DNA from: Zelonia costaricensis
Lineage: Eukaryota; Euglenozoa; Kinetoplastea; Trypanosomatida; Trypanosomatidae
DNA: 64,000 nucleotides
Direction of reading: 5' to 3'
Assembly (NCBI GenBank): GCA_030849075.1
Contig: JASAOO010003535.1
Coordinates: 36,558 to 100,557, forward strand
Shown here: positions 48,176-59,515 of the stretch, piece by piece
Layout: each line of letters starts with the position of its first letter
Numbering within the stretch: position 1 is the stretch's first letter
Position numbers and translations under genes: made by a program
Notes under the pieces: generated by a model
What the model was told of the DNA's origin: nothing
Database searches by the model: none
What the model saw: the letters and a program-made list of their open reading frames with translations, nothing else

Positions 48176-51100
48176 AGAGAACACAGCACTGACGCGATAG
48201 TCTCAAAGCAAACACACACACATACAAAACAGGATAACAGGCGAGGCGGAAGAGTGGTGCGGAGGCACACGGCAGAAACACGTGGGTCACACGGAGCGCA
48301 CGACAAGAAAACAAGTCACGGTGAAGCTGAGGTAGAAAAAAAAAAAGAGGAATGAGAGCGCGGAGGGACCAAAAGACAGTGATGGTGGTGGGAGGGGCTG
48401 AGAATGGGAAGCAAAAGCGTACGACAAGAGAGCAAGCCCGCACAGAAAAGTGGGAAGCAAGACCGGGAAGGCGAGGGAGGGAGGGGGGGGTGGGATTGGT
48501 GGGAAGGGAGGAGAGGCGGATGTGCCGTGCCGACTGCAGATGGCGGCAACGCACACACACACACACACAAACGCAGACACCTGCGTACGCACACGATGCT
48601 AGTATTTGAGTGAGGCGGTAGAAGAAGGCGGGGAAGTAGGAGAGGGAGGGGGGGGGGGGGCAGGCTAGGTGGTGAGGAAGGGAGGGAGAGGATGGGGGGG
48701 GTGGAGGAGAGCGTGGGCGTTAGTGCACAACAGCACAGTGATTTCTTACAAAAAAAAAAAGATGATGAGCAACAGCAGTAACGGAGGAAGACTGTCCAGC
48801 AACAACTAAAGGGCCGGTTGATGTCCGTTGCGCCAACGGGTACGGGCACCACTGGCAAGGGGGAGAGGATGGAGGACGCCGGTGAGGAGAGGGTATGCGC
48901 TGTCGCGAAGGGAGCACACAAGGAGTTGGACGCGGGCTCGAAACAGAAAAACAACAACAACAGCAAGAGCGCAATCATAAATAAAGCAAAAGAAGCGACG
49001 CACCGGTGTCTGGCGGCGGTACGTGTCCGATAACCGAGTAACAGCAGCAACAACAACCGCCAACACAGGCAGCAAAAAAGGCACACAGGCACGGCTCCAG
49101 GGAGGGTGGGAGTGAGAAAGAAGGAAAGAGGGAGAGGGAGAGGCAAAGCAGAGAGCGGCAAGAAAGTGCGAAGTGAGGGAGGGAGAGCAAGAACACAAAA
49201 AAGGAACTCACCAAGGAGTGTGTGCGAGTGTCGGCAATAGACAGCTGTGAGATGCGGTGTCGCTCACGAGCACACACACACACACACACACACACGCAAG
49301 TCAACGAGAGCCTGCCACAAGCCGCGCGCAAGAAGCCAACTTGTTAAGCAAAGCGAGTGACAAAAAAAAAAAAGAATTGCACGGGGAGCCGCTTTAACTC
49401 TTGTCTTTGTGTTGCCTTTTCCGCCCTTTTCTGATATCTCTGTGCACACAAACCGCTCGAAGCTGGAAAGCGAAGGGAGGCGAAGCCAGAGAGGGGTGTG
49501 GGGGAGGAGGGTGATACGGGGCAGCAGCGTTGGACCTTGTTCACCTTCACCACAACGGAGGCGTAGGGAGGGGGGGGGGGAAGAAGGCACTATGAACGTA
49601 AAGCAGACAGAGATAGAATGAATCCAGAGAGGTAGAGGCAGAGGGAAGGGGGGTTTCGATGCGTCAGCAGGAAGTTAGGGTGAAGCCTGATGGGGGAGGG
49701 GGAGAAGGGAAGAGGTGAGGGAATCGTGCGCGCAGACAGGTAGAGTCCCGACAGGCGTGCACGCTTCGTCTATTTTCGTTTCGTGTGCTTCCCGAGTTTC
49801 AGGAAGAGAGCGGGTTGGGCAGCACGGGGACGGAGAGCAGCCTGCGAGACCGGCCAGTGACTTGCGACTGAACCGCGTCTCGCCTCCACCGGGAAGAGGT
49901 ACAAGACAGTAAGAGAATAACAAGTTGACGCGCGGCAGACCTGCGAGAGCGAGGGGGGGGGGGGGGAGAGAAAGTGATTTACACGCCGAGGTGGGCAAGC
50001 CGGTTCGCGGTCAGGTGGACACACACAGACAGACAGACAGACAGACACACACACACACACACACACCCACAGTCGCCGTCAGCCTTCCCAAAGACCGAGC
50101 TGGAGGACGGGCGGGGTTAGAGGTGCGCTGGGCGGAGGTTTGCGCGGGGAAGAAGCGAGAGTGGGAGACTCGGGGAGAAGGTGAGGCGGCGCAGATAAGA
50201 GATGTTCGGTGCAGACCTCCCGCCTTCTGGTGCCCGTAAGCGTGGTCGCTGTGGAGACCCGTCCGCCTCCGCAGGGGAGGGGGGAGGGGGGAGGGGGAGG
50301 GGGTGGGTGACAGTGCGCGGGGCTCCACTCCGGAGGGCACGCTGGGGAATCGCTGCATGCGTGTTTGTGTGGCGGGTTGCGGTGAAGCATAGGTGTGTGG
50401 AGGCAAAAGAAGGAGAGGTGGGTGGAGCAATGAGGAGGCAGTCATGTGTGGTCCGTGAGCTCACACGCATATACACACAGTCACTCAAATACACGCACGC
50501 TCGCAGCGTTGCGGAGTCCGAGCCCATGTGCGCCTGCGGACTGAGCATTATGCTTATTCCCACACCGCCGACTTGATCGCTGTCCTGCACTTCATAGCGG
50601 CAGAACGGGGGGAGAGGGGAGGAGAGGGGCGTATGGCGACGTGGCATGCATTGCTTGGCAGCTGACACAGCCACTCACACAACGCACATACGCGTCCGCA
50701 AGCGCAGGCAGACGTCCACAATTCGCCGCCTTCGAGTGTCGTGTTCTTGCTGCACCTGCGCCACCCAATCTTACCCCTTTTTCTTCTGCTCAGGCAGTCT
50801 CAGTGAGTTTCATGTTGCTGACCGATGGTAGGCCGCCGGGGCAAAGGAATTTACACCAGACAGTGGGTGAAGCACCAACAACCGAATTCACACACACACA
50901 AAAAGAGCATCAGACCAACTCGCAGGGATGACGTAGACAGGCGCGCACGTGATCTCCCTCACATCATATAGCACCACTCAGGAACAACAAAAAAGTACGC
51001 ACACACACAAAAGGGAAAAAGAACGGATTTACCCATCCACCCATCACATGAAACGGTACAAAATTAGGGGTGCAAAGAAAAAAAAAAAAAACGGAATCAT

Positions 51101-51581
51101 GACGGGCACCTCCGTAGGTGAAAAACGGTGCCCAGATTCCTAGGCGTACACGAGAACGCACGTCCAGCGCGTTGGCGCAACAAGACCGCACACACACACA
51201 CACACACATTCATACCCAACCTTGCCATCACAGAGAGAGAGAGAGAAAGAGAGAGAGAGGCGATGACAGGTGACAGCGGAAAGTAGTCAGACGAAAAAGG
51301 GAGCTAATAAGCAAAAAATGAAGCGGATGAAGTAAGCACATGAGCGACACGAAGGGCAGCAGCACTTCAGCACTGTCGCAGAGAAGAAGTGAGCGGGCGA
51401 CAGAAGGACATACACACACACACACACACACACATACACACACACATACACACGCAGACACACGCGGAGTCGAGGCGAGCGCCAGGGGCTGCGGTGGTAG
51501 ATGAGTGGTTATGGTAGGAAGAGCAGGAACGCGACTCAGGCGTTCAACTTGACAAGGGGCGAAGCGAGAAAGAACAATCGA

Positions 51582-51608
<27 letters not shown>
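51582..51608. repeat. CA microsatellite
   Basis: An uninterrupted CA repeat of about 27 bp. A second CA-rich cluster lies just to the left at 51412-51460. Confidence 0.88.
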
Positions 51609-51613
<5 letters not shown>

Positions 51614-52692
51614 AGAGAGAGACGTACACCGAGCCACAACCAGGAAAGAAAAAGAGAAGAGCCGAAAGGGACACAGGCGAGGCGGAGCTGCAGACGCGCG
51701 CGGCAAAGAAAAAATGGCGGTGAAGACAAAAAGGCGAGCATGTAGGGGGTGAGAGAGGTGAGGGGGGTGGTGGTGGTGCAGGCGTAGGTGTGGATGCAAG
51801 ATGCGGAGGGGGAGGGGAGGAGACTCAAACGATGAGCATAGAAGTGTGTGGGAGGGGGGGGGGAGGGGGCGGGGAGACGTGGGTTACTCTGGTTTGCTGA
51901 GGAGTAGGTATTTCGAAGGAGGAGAAGCCGGCCGTGCTACCGCGTGCGTGTCTACAGGGTGGGGAGGGAGGCGCAGGATAACGTTGAGGTGGGGGTACGC
52001 GAGAGAGAGAGAGGCTCGACGAGGGTGCTTGGGCTGGCAACGCGGATCGCCCACTTCGCTGCGCTATGGGGGTGTGCACTGCCGATGGGGGAGGGAGAGA
52101 GGGAGGGAAGAGCAGGCGGCGTGGCTGAAATGCAAGGATGTACTAGAAGCGGAAGGAGGGGGGAGGTAGGGAGAGAGAGTAGAGAGAGCGCGGGAGGTTG
52201 CACTATGGGGGAAGCCAAGAGGACGCTAAAACACAAACAAAAAGGAAGCGGAAACTCGAGGGGAGGAGCAGAGGCGTCGAAAAGCCGGAGAAAGAAGGGG
52301 GGGGGGAGGATGCGGAGGCGACGCGGCGCACAAACAGAGCGGTTTCTCTGAAGGGCGTCACCGCGAGAAAGAGGGAGAGCGAACGAGAAGCGCCGAAGGA
52401 GTCAAATCTGAAAAAGAGGGAGAGCATTTTTGGTCAACAGTGAGGATCACATGTTGGGTATGGGTATGGGTGTGTGAGAAGGAGGGCAGGGGGAGATGAC
52501 AAGGCCGAAGAGCGCGTTACGACTCGTACCCGTGTGCACAGTCGTCGGGGTTGGAGAGCGAGGTGACGATGGGGCAGTCACATTCAAAAAAAAAGACAAC
52601 AACAAAAAAGTAGTGAGTTAGAAGCAGAGCTGGAGAAGACCGTGATGGGGAAGGGTGGAGGTGTGGCGAAGTGGAAGAGAAGCTGTGACAGA

Positions 52693-52696
<4 letters not shown>

Positions 52697-52724
<28 letters not shown>
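52697..52724. repeat. CA microsatellite
   Basis: An uninterrupted CA repeat of about 28 bp on the plus strand, ending in CATATGTG. Confidence 0.88.
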
Positions 52725-52727
<3 letters not shown>

Positions 52728-55151
52728 GTGCGCGCGAAGAGGAGGGGGGCACTTGGAGACTTCAAGCTCGCCTTGTACATGAGAGAAAAAGCGGTGAAGA
52801 GACAGAGAAAGAGAGAGCTGATGAGGGAGGGCAGAAGGGACTCGGCGTGGGTGCTTCACGCGCTCGCGAGTCACGAACTGCGCGATCGAAACTGGCACGC
52901 GAGAGGGCGAGGGGGAGGGGGTGAAGGGGGGGGGGGAATGAGGAGAGAAGCCAGTCTGTACAAACACATGCGAAAGGGAGAGCGGCGCGCTGATGATGAG
53001 AATGAACCTTGTTTTGCGCAACGCTTGCGCACTGCCCCAAAACGGCATCTCAACCTGGACGAAAAAAAAAAAAATTGGAAGACGCGCCAAGCCTCACGGG
53101 CAGTGCGCAGGTCCCCCTCCTTCTCCCCCCGCGCGGGCATTCCGCGTTTACATTAAGCGGACTCCGCCTCGGCCATTGCCGTCGCCGTCTCTCCCCCCTC
53201 TCTCACCCGGTCATGATGCGCACGTTACGGTGGCAACGTGGTACAGATGTGCAGAAGGAAGAAGGACAAGGTAGCCTAGGGGGAATCAGATTTCAAGGGA
53301 CGAGAAAGGAAGGGAGACAGAAGAAGGGGGGCGGGGGGGGGGTGGCGACGAGGGAAGGGCAGACGCGAAAGAACATACCAACCAACCAATCCACCAACGA
53401 AGTGCCAATCAGCAAGCGAGAAGGTATGAGAAAACTAAGCAGGAGAGAGCGACATAAGGCATCACAGAGAGCAAACAAGCAAAACAGAAAGCACAGAACC
53501 CGCTCAGCGAAAAAAAAGTGATGCAGAAGTGTGTCCTCACGCCCTGTAACGTGAAGCACCGTTGCTGAGCAGGGCAAGAGGAGAAGAGTCGGGCAGCGGG
53601 GAGGGTAGGAGGACCTACACCATGAAGAGAGTGAGGTGCAAAGAGGGAGAGGGTAAAGGGCTGCGCCAGTCAAGTGGATCAGGCCCACAAAAAAAAAAAA
53701 AGGAGAACATACGACGAGAAGAACACACACGCGCATGCAGAGACCATGGGCATTAACATGGGCTTTCCGCTTTACCTGAGTGAGAGGGGGACAGAAAGAG
53801 AAGCGGAAACCAAACCGAAGAAGTACAAAAAAAAGAAGGGAGCTTGCTCAAGGTGTAGCTTCGAATGGTCGAACGGCACGCACGCCGCGCCATTCCACCC
53901 TCGATTCGTTTTTGCGTTCTTCTGCGCGTTTCCGCCAAGTCAGACAAGAAGAAAGGCGGCGACTACGAAATGGAAGAAGGAGCGAAAGGGACAGAGGAAG
54001 GTGGGGGGAGGGGGGAGGGAGGAGGGAGGGTCCTCGAGGTAGAAGAAGGTAGCGGGCGGGGGACAGAGGAGGGACACACAAGGCTGACTAAAGTGCACCG
54101 CACCGGCAACGAAAGCCGACACACACACACAAACACACACGCACAAAAGCGATCACCATTGGAAAGTGTCGCACACACGAAAAGGGGGGAAGGGGCCATT
54201 GAGGGAAGGGGGGGGGGAGGGGACTCGCACTGCTTCGCATGATGGGCATCCGCGACTACAACATCAAGAAGAATCAGCGTAGCATAAGACGTTAAACACC
54301 AACATGGCACACACACATACACACACATACACACACACACACCTATGCACATGCACCCTTTACCACAATTCTCCCACCAAGAGGCGGAGCGAAGGCGCTG
54401 CAGAAGAAAAGCGGGGCGGGGAGCGAAACCTGCAAACGACAAAAAAAAGGGAAACAGATGCTGATGTACAGGCAGGAGCGGGGAGGACCGCCGCCGCAGC
54501 ACGGCTGGTTCAGGAATAGAGGAACACCGAAAACAGAATAAAGCACGAAAAAGGAACGCAATAGAAGGTGGGAGTGTGGCGGACGGGGGGGGAGTGGATG
54601 GAGGAGTGAGTCGAGGCGGCATGTGCGCCCCCGCTGAGGGTGAGAGGAAGAAGAGGGAGGGGCTCAGCGGGCGGCGGGGAGAGGGAGGGGAGGAGCTGAG
54701 TCGAAGGTTGATGTGATACTGAATTCTGCTTTGAATCCCCCCTCTTTCCCGCGTGTGAGTGCGTGTGCTCCACTAATCACACATCATCAAGAAAGAACGC
54801 ATCTACGCACACATTCACACATTCACACGCACAAATACGCACACATACAAACACTCCTGTACGCACACGCGAGTAGCAAGGACGCCCATGTCTGCAGTCG
54901 ATTGCCGGGTACCACTCCCTTCCCCTGCCTGAATGCTGCACCTCCTGGTTCTCCCCCGCGCTTTCCCGCAGTCGTCTCAGTTTCACCGCACAGGCGCGTC
55001 CGCTTTGGTACACACCCGTCGCGCAGGCGCAACATGAGAAGAAAAGAGGGGTGGAGGAGGGAAGGGCAGACAGGTCAAGCGACAACGAAAATGTGCGTGG
55101 GAAAGCGGGCACGCACGTGAGGGGACAGGGGGAGAGTGTGCACACACACAG

Positions 55152-55152
<1 letters not shown>

Positions 55153-55187
<35 letters not shown>
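55153..55187. repeat. CA microsatellite
   Basis: An uninterrupted CA repeat of about 35 bp, about 260 bases beyond the stop codon of the rightmost gene and therefore probably in its 3' UTR. Confidence 0.9.
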
Positions 55188-55191
<4 letters not shown>

Positions 55192-55444
55192 GGGAGACAT
55201 CACGCCAGCGAGCAGAAAAGAAATAGAAGCACAGGAGGCAGGAAGAGCCGCAAACAGAGAGAAGGCCAGCGGCAGACGCTACCAGCACAGACAGCCGTAG
55301 TGGGAGTGCTGAAGGGGGGGGGTAGCTGCACGACGACACAGACTCATCACACCCTCGCGCCCCGCCCTGACGTGGCTTCTTGCCCCCCAACCCCTCGCCC
55401 CGCCCCGCTCCCCACCGCTTCCCCCAGGGTTCTCGCCTTCCACA

Positions 55445-58400
55445 TCACCTGGTGTTTTTGGGGAGTGCTGGGTCCGGTGGGGTGATGGGGGCGAGGTAGC
55501 CGCCGGGGTACGAGACCCGCCCCGCCGGGATGGGCTGCCTGATAAGCTGGCGAGAAGGCGTCGACGCCGGCGGGGGCCCACTGCGCGCTGCCGATGTCCG
55601 GCTCGGCGCGGGGCTGTACACCGCCGTCGGCGCCTCGGTGATGGTGGCCAGGGCCGTGACCGGCGGTAGGCTGCCCGCGTTGACCCGTCCAGCGGACACG
55701 GCCGTCGGCGAGTCGGTGCCGCTGTAGCCCTGCATGCTGAAGGCGCCTGGGGAAACAGTGCTGCCGTGGCTGTCCTGGTACCCGGCCGGCGACGCCCGCG
55801 ACGCGGCCTGGTCCACCGCGTCCATCTGGTACGTCCCAGGCGACCCCGTGCGGCGGTTGATCACGGCGCCGTACATGCTCGGCGACATGGAGGCCACATC
55901 GCGACTCTCCTCGAAGGCTGTCGTCGAGTACGAGTTGCGGCGGCTCTGCAGGTCAAAGGAGCTGCCGTACGTGAGCTCCTCGCCCAGCGCGCGGTCGCCC
56001 GCCGCCGCACCACCACCACGGCCCCCTACCGCCCCGCTGCCGGCGTCGTGCCCAGGAGTGTGCCGCGAGGAGGCCGCGCTGCCGCCACGGGTGTCGGTCG
56101 CCACCCCCACACGCCGCTGCCCGCGCAGCACGGCTGCTGCTGCGGCGCCGTTGCCGGATGCCTGCTGCGTCGGCGTGCTTGACGCCGCGCTGATGCGCCG
56201 CTGCCCTGCCGGCTGCAGGGGAAGGAGCTGTTGCGGCGGCGGTGTCGGGGCCTTGTACTGCTGACTGCGCGCGGGGGCGGAGGGGGAGAGAGGCGGGTGG
56301 GGCGTCATCTTCACGATAGAGACATCGACGGACTGCAGCCCGGGGGCACGGCTCCGCGGGGGGGCACGGTTGGGCACGAGGTCCAGCGCCATCGCCGCCG
56401 CCGCCTCGCCGTCGTCGTCGTCGTCGTAGTCGCGCGGATACGGCAGACTCGTGCCGCGCCCGCGATGGTTCCCGCCGCGCGCCGGCGAGGGAAAGAAGGC
56501 GTGCATGACGGAGCTGTTCATGAAGTCGTACTGCCCATCACCAGCGAGGCTGCGCCCCATTCCGGGTCCGGTGCTCGTGCCGATGGTCAGCGAGCGGCCG
56601 GCGGCATCAGTGGCGGGCAACATCGAGTCGCAGCGCCCGCCGTAGCTTGGCTCGGCGTCGGCGTTGCCGCTCCCAGAGCGGCGCCGGTTCTTCCCCGCGC
56701 GTGGGGTGTCCTCAGTGTCCTCGCCACTGCCCTCTTCGTCTTCCGAGTCGCTGCGGTCGCCCGCGCTGCTGGGGTCGTCGCTGTTGGAGACGTCGTCGTC
56801 GCTGCTGCGGCCCTCCCGCTCAGACCCGGACGACGAGGAGGACGCGGAGGAGGAGCAGGAGCCGGCATCGTCCTCGCCACCCCGCCTACCCCCGTCTGCG
56901 CCACCGTCGCCGCGACGCCTCGGCGAGGCGGCCTTGCCGTTGCTCGTCGCCACCCCCACGCTGGGCTGCTGCTGCTGTTCCGGCTGCCGCTGCCGCCCGC
57001 GCCGCTGCCGACCCGTGGGACTGGCCACCGCGGGGGTGGCGGCCTGCCGTGTCGCCGCCACCGCCCCTGCCGCCGCCGTGCGGGTTCCCTGCGCCGCCAC
57101 GTCATCGCCGTCGTCCACGCGGAACAGGCCGAGCTCGTTCTCTTTAAAGTAGAAGGACGGCGACATCGATTGCTTCTGCTGCTGCCGCTGCCGCCGGCGC
57201 TCCTCGCGGCGCCGCCGCTGCCTCACCTTCTCCTCGCGGGCCGCCATCACCTCCTCGTCCGTGGCCCCTGCGGCGACCGCCGCGTCGTCGTCGTCGTCGG
57301 AGCCGAGCTCGCTGACGCTGTCGCTGTCACTGTCCTCGTCAGAGTTGAGGCACGGCGAGTCGACGAAGCGCGCGTTGTGCAGCAGCCGCACGTCACACCA
57401 CAGCTGGGTGAGCAGGAGGACGCTGGTGTCGTCACCCTCGACGGGCCGGCGCGTCGTGCGCTCCTTGTACGCCCGCTCCGCCGCGCCCTCAGTGCCGGTG
57501 TGCTGCTCCAGGGCACGGCGCTTGTGCGACGTCTCCAGCCCGATGGAGCCGATGGGGCCATAGAAGGACAGCGCACCCGTCTCACGTGGCAGGCGGGAGG
57601 GGGAGGTCGACCGCCCGGGCGGCGGTGGCGTCGGCATGCCGTAGAAGAGCGAGTAGCTGCCCTGGCACGTCGCCGTCACCTGCTGCTCCGATGGGTGCGG
57701 CTGGTCGGGCGACGGCGCGGTGAGCATCAGATCCGGTGTTTCGAAGTCGAGCCGCGGCGTACCAGTGCCCAGCTGCATCGAGGATGTCAGCCCGTGCAGC
57801 CCTGGTGTGCCAGATAGTGTGCCGTCGTGTAGGTGCTGCTGCTGTTGCTGCTGCGGGATGCGACGGAAGTTCGTGAACGGGTTGAAGCCGAGTCCGCCGC
57901 CGCCCTGCTTCGGCACCCAGCGGAACTGCGGCATCAGCGCCAGCCCCGTCGGGCCCACCGACGACGCGCCACTTACCTGGCTCGCTGTGGCGGAGTCGTG
58001 CAGGTGTTGGTGGCGGTAGCTGCCGGCCATGTCGTGCAGCGCGGCCTCGCGCAGCGACCCGGCGCCGTAGCCCGCGTGCAAGTTGTCCTCCATCTCATGC
58101 TGGTACACGTCTTCCATGTTCATGTCCACCAGGTGCTGGTGGTGGTGGCCGTTGACGCCGTCGAGTTCGCCGTACGCGTACACGCCGCCGTCCCCCTCGC
58201 CCTCCATGAGCGGCTGACACAGCGTCGGGCCGCCCTCGCTGTCGGGGTCGTACTGGTACTGCATCTCGTCCTCCAACTCCTTCAGCGGCTGCCGCGGGCG
58301 CAGGCCTGGCGGCTGAGTGCCGCCGGAGAAGACAAGCTGCGGTGGCCCGCACTCCTCCGCGAGCGGGAGGTAGGTGGGGTGGTTGGCGAAGTGGGCCTTG

Positions 58401-58681
58401 CTCTGATCCGGGCGGTGGTACTTGGAGCGGACCGGGATCTCGCCCAGCCGGGGTGCGTCGTAGTCGTCCGCGCTGTTGCGCCCGCTGCGCCGCCCATCTC
58501 CGCCCGTACCGCCGCCGTTGTTGCCACTACCGCCAGCATTGCTGTCCCCGTTGCTCTTGACGTGGTGCTTGCCGTTGCCCCCCTCCACGTAGACGGGCTG
58601 CATCAGGCGCTTGAACACCTTGCTCTCCACAAGCCTCTGCCGCCACTTCTTCTCCTCCTCGTCGCTCCCGCGGCCTTTCAT
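55445..58681 (-). CDS. Hypothetical protein (1,078 residues from the first ATG; coding-like sequence continues upstream to about 58861)
   Basis: The first ATG in frame is at 58681 (MKGRGSDEEEKKWRQRLVESKVFKRL). The 60 codons before it also look coding, with GC-rich third positions and a sensible protein (LNKTRELLRRTAGSVDAYKK), but contain no ATG; an AGG at 58859-58861 sits where a start would fit. The protein has a charged N-terminus, a Gly/Asn/Ser stretch, a His/Glu/Tyr/Met part (HHHQHLVDMNMEDVYQHEME), a Gln run, and one ordered-looking segment, VLLLTQLWCDVRLLHNARFV, near the middle. Next comes an Asp/Ser acid block, a very basic charged helix (REEKVRQRRRREERRRQRQQ) that could be a coiled coil or nuclear signal, then disordered Ala/Gly/Arg sequence, ending DPALPKNTR. 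No known domain is recognised. With the upstream part it would have about 1,138 residues. Confidence 0.75.
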   Translation of the reverse strand: MKGRGSDEEEKKWRQRLVESKVFKRLMQPVYVEGGNGKHHVKSNGDSNAGGSGNNGGGTGGDGRRSGRNSADDYDAPRLGEIPVRSKYHRPDQSKAHFANHPTYLPLAEECGPPQLVFSGGTQPPGLRPRQPLKELEDEMQYQYDPDSEGGPTLCQPLMEGEGDGGVYAYGELDGVNGHHHQHLVDMNMEDVYQHEMEDNLHAGYGAGSLREAALHDMAGSYRHQHLHDSATASQVSGASSVGPTGLALMPQFRWVPKQGGGGLGFNPFTNFRRIPQQQQQQHLHDGTLSGTPGLHGLTSSMQLGTGTPRLDFETPDLMLTAPSPDQPHPSEQQVTATCQGSYSLFYGMPTPPPPGRSTSPSRLPRETGALSFYGPIGSIGLETSHKRRALEQHTGTEGAAERAYKERTTRRPVEGDDTSVLLLTQLWCDVRLLHNARFVDSPCLNSDEDSDSDSVSELGSDDDDDAAVAAGATDEEVMAAREEKVRQRRRREERRRQRQQQKQSMSPSFYFKENELGLFRVDDGDDVAAQGTRTAAAGAVAATRQAATPAVASPTGRQRRGRQRQPEQQQQPSVGVATSNGKAASPRRRGDGGADGGRRGGEDDAGSCSSSASSSSSGSEREGRSSDDDVSNSDDPSSAGDRSDSEDEEGSGEDTEDTPRAGKNRRRSGSGNADAEPSYGGRCDSMLPATDAAGRSLTIGTSTGPGMGRSLAGDGQYDFMNSSVMHAFFPSPARGGNHRGRGTSLPYPRDYDDDDDGEAAAAMALDLVPNRAPPRSRAPGLQSVDVSIVKMTPHPPLSPSAPARSQQYKAPTPPPQQLLPLQPAGQRRISAASSTPTQQASGNGAAAAAVLRGQRRVGVATDTRGGSAASSRHTPGHDAGSGAVGGRGGGAAAGDRALGEELTYGSSFDLQSRRNSYSTTAFEESRDVASMSPSMYGAVINRRTGSPGTYQMDAVDQAASRASPAGYQDSHGSTVSPGAFSMQGYSGTDSPTAVSAGRVNAGSLPPVTALATITEAPTAVYSPAPSRTSAARSGPPPASTPSRQLIRQPIPAGRVSYPGGYLAPITPPDPALPKNTR

Positions 58682-58859
58682 GGCGCCTTCGTGCTGCGGG
58701 CTGGTCTCGCGGCTGGTCGAGGCCCGCGGTGACGACGGTGGCGTTTTAGAGGAGCAGCGGGACTGCCGCTCCTCGTCCTTCTTCGTGAGGCTCTTCTTGT
58801 AGGCGTCCACGCTGCCGGCGGTGCGGCGCAGCAGCTCGCGTGTCTTATTCAATGTCGTC

Positions 58860-58905
58860 CTTGAGGGAGGTGCAACGCGGGAGGGAAGAAAAAAGGGGAG
58901 GGGGC
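58860..58905 (-). promoter_or_regulatory. Predicted spliced-leader acceptor for the 55445-58681 gene
   Basis: On the minus strand a strong C/T tract (CCCCCTCCCCTTTTTTCTTC and following bases) ends in CCTCCCTCAAG, with the AG at 58860-58861. Splicing here would leave an mRNA beginning GACGACATTGAATAAG, and the first in-frame ATG would then be about 180 bases further on at 58681. Confidence 0.45.
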
Positions 58906-59475
58906 CGAAAGGTAGAGGTGCGGCGCGACACAGTGCAGTCACGTCTTCGTGAGTGGAGCACAGACGGCACCGCGCCTGTGTTTGTGAGTGTGTGTGTTTG
59001 GCTCACGCACGGTGGAGTTAGTGAACGCTAATTCGTCGAGAGACTGCTACGCACCGTACACTCTCCCAGCCCGTTTGACGCTGGTGTTTGCGTGAGCGTG
59101 TGTGTAAGTGTGTGTGTAGGGAGGGGTGAGGGGAGAGGGGGGGGACGAGGTGATTGGTCCTGTCGTTAAGTAAGTGGCGTCCGACACAAGCGGAACACTG
59201 AAAATGAAGAGAGAGAGGGCACTGGGAGAAGTGACAGCAAGAAGAAAAAATGGAGACCGCGGGAGACAGCGACGGAATCTGAGCGAGGCGCTAAAGCCCG
59301 CGCGGAAAAGGTTGCTGCAATCTCACACGCACGCGCATGCGCCCGGTGCACAGAAGCACACACACACACACACACAAACACACTCGACGAAAGGAAGGAG
59401 CGCAGTAGTGAGGAAGAGGGAGAGGCAGTCCGCGACAAGCCGGTGAAGGGGGAGGGGCTCAGCGTGCCGACGGAG

Positions 59476-59477
59476 NT

Positions 59478-59515
<38 letters not shown>
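59476..59515. other. Assembly join followed by a 38-base G run
   Basis: A single N at 59476 is followed by one T and then 38 consecutive G. Unlike the other joins there is no flanking duplication. The homopolymer may be real, an error of extension, or the reason the assembly broke here. On the transcript strand it would be a C run. Confidence 0.8.

Larger units (their letters stand above)
48057..55444. other. Longest intergenic region (7.4 kb)
   Basis: I found no convincing gene. The plus strand is G/A rich throughout, with G runs of 12 or more (near 48650-48661 and 49953-49966) and many CA tracts (near 48553-48568, 49270-49297, 50045-50067, 51188-51208, 51412-51434, 51582-51608, 52697-52724, 54305-54342 and 55153-55187). 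Stretches with more even composition occur at about 50190-50420 and 50645-50830. The size is larger than the other gaps, so a small unrecognised gene or RNA is not excluded. Confidence 0.6.

Noticed and set aside
56231..57817. Plus-strand open frame of 528 codons
   Set aside because: Opposite the 55445-58681 gene; Arg/Ala/Val composition typical of an antisense shadow.
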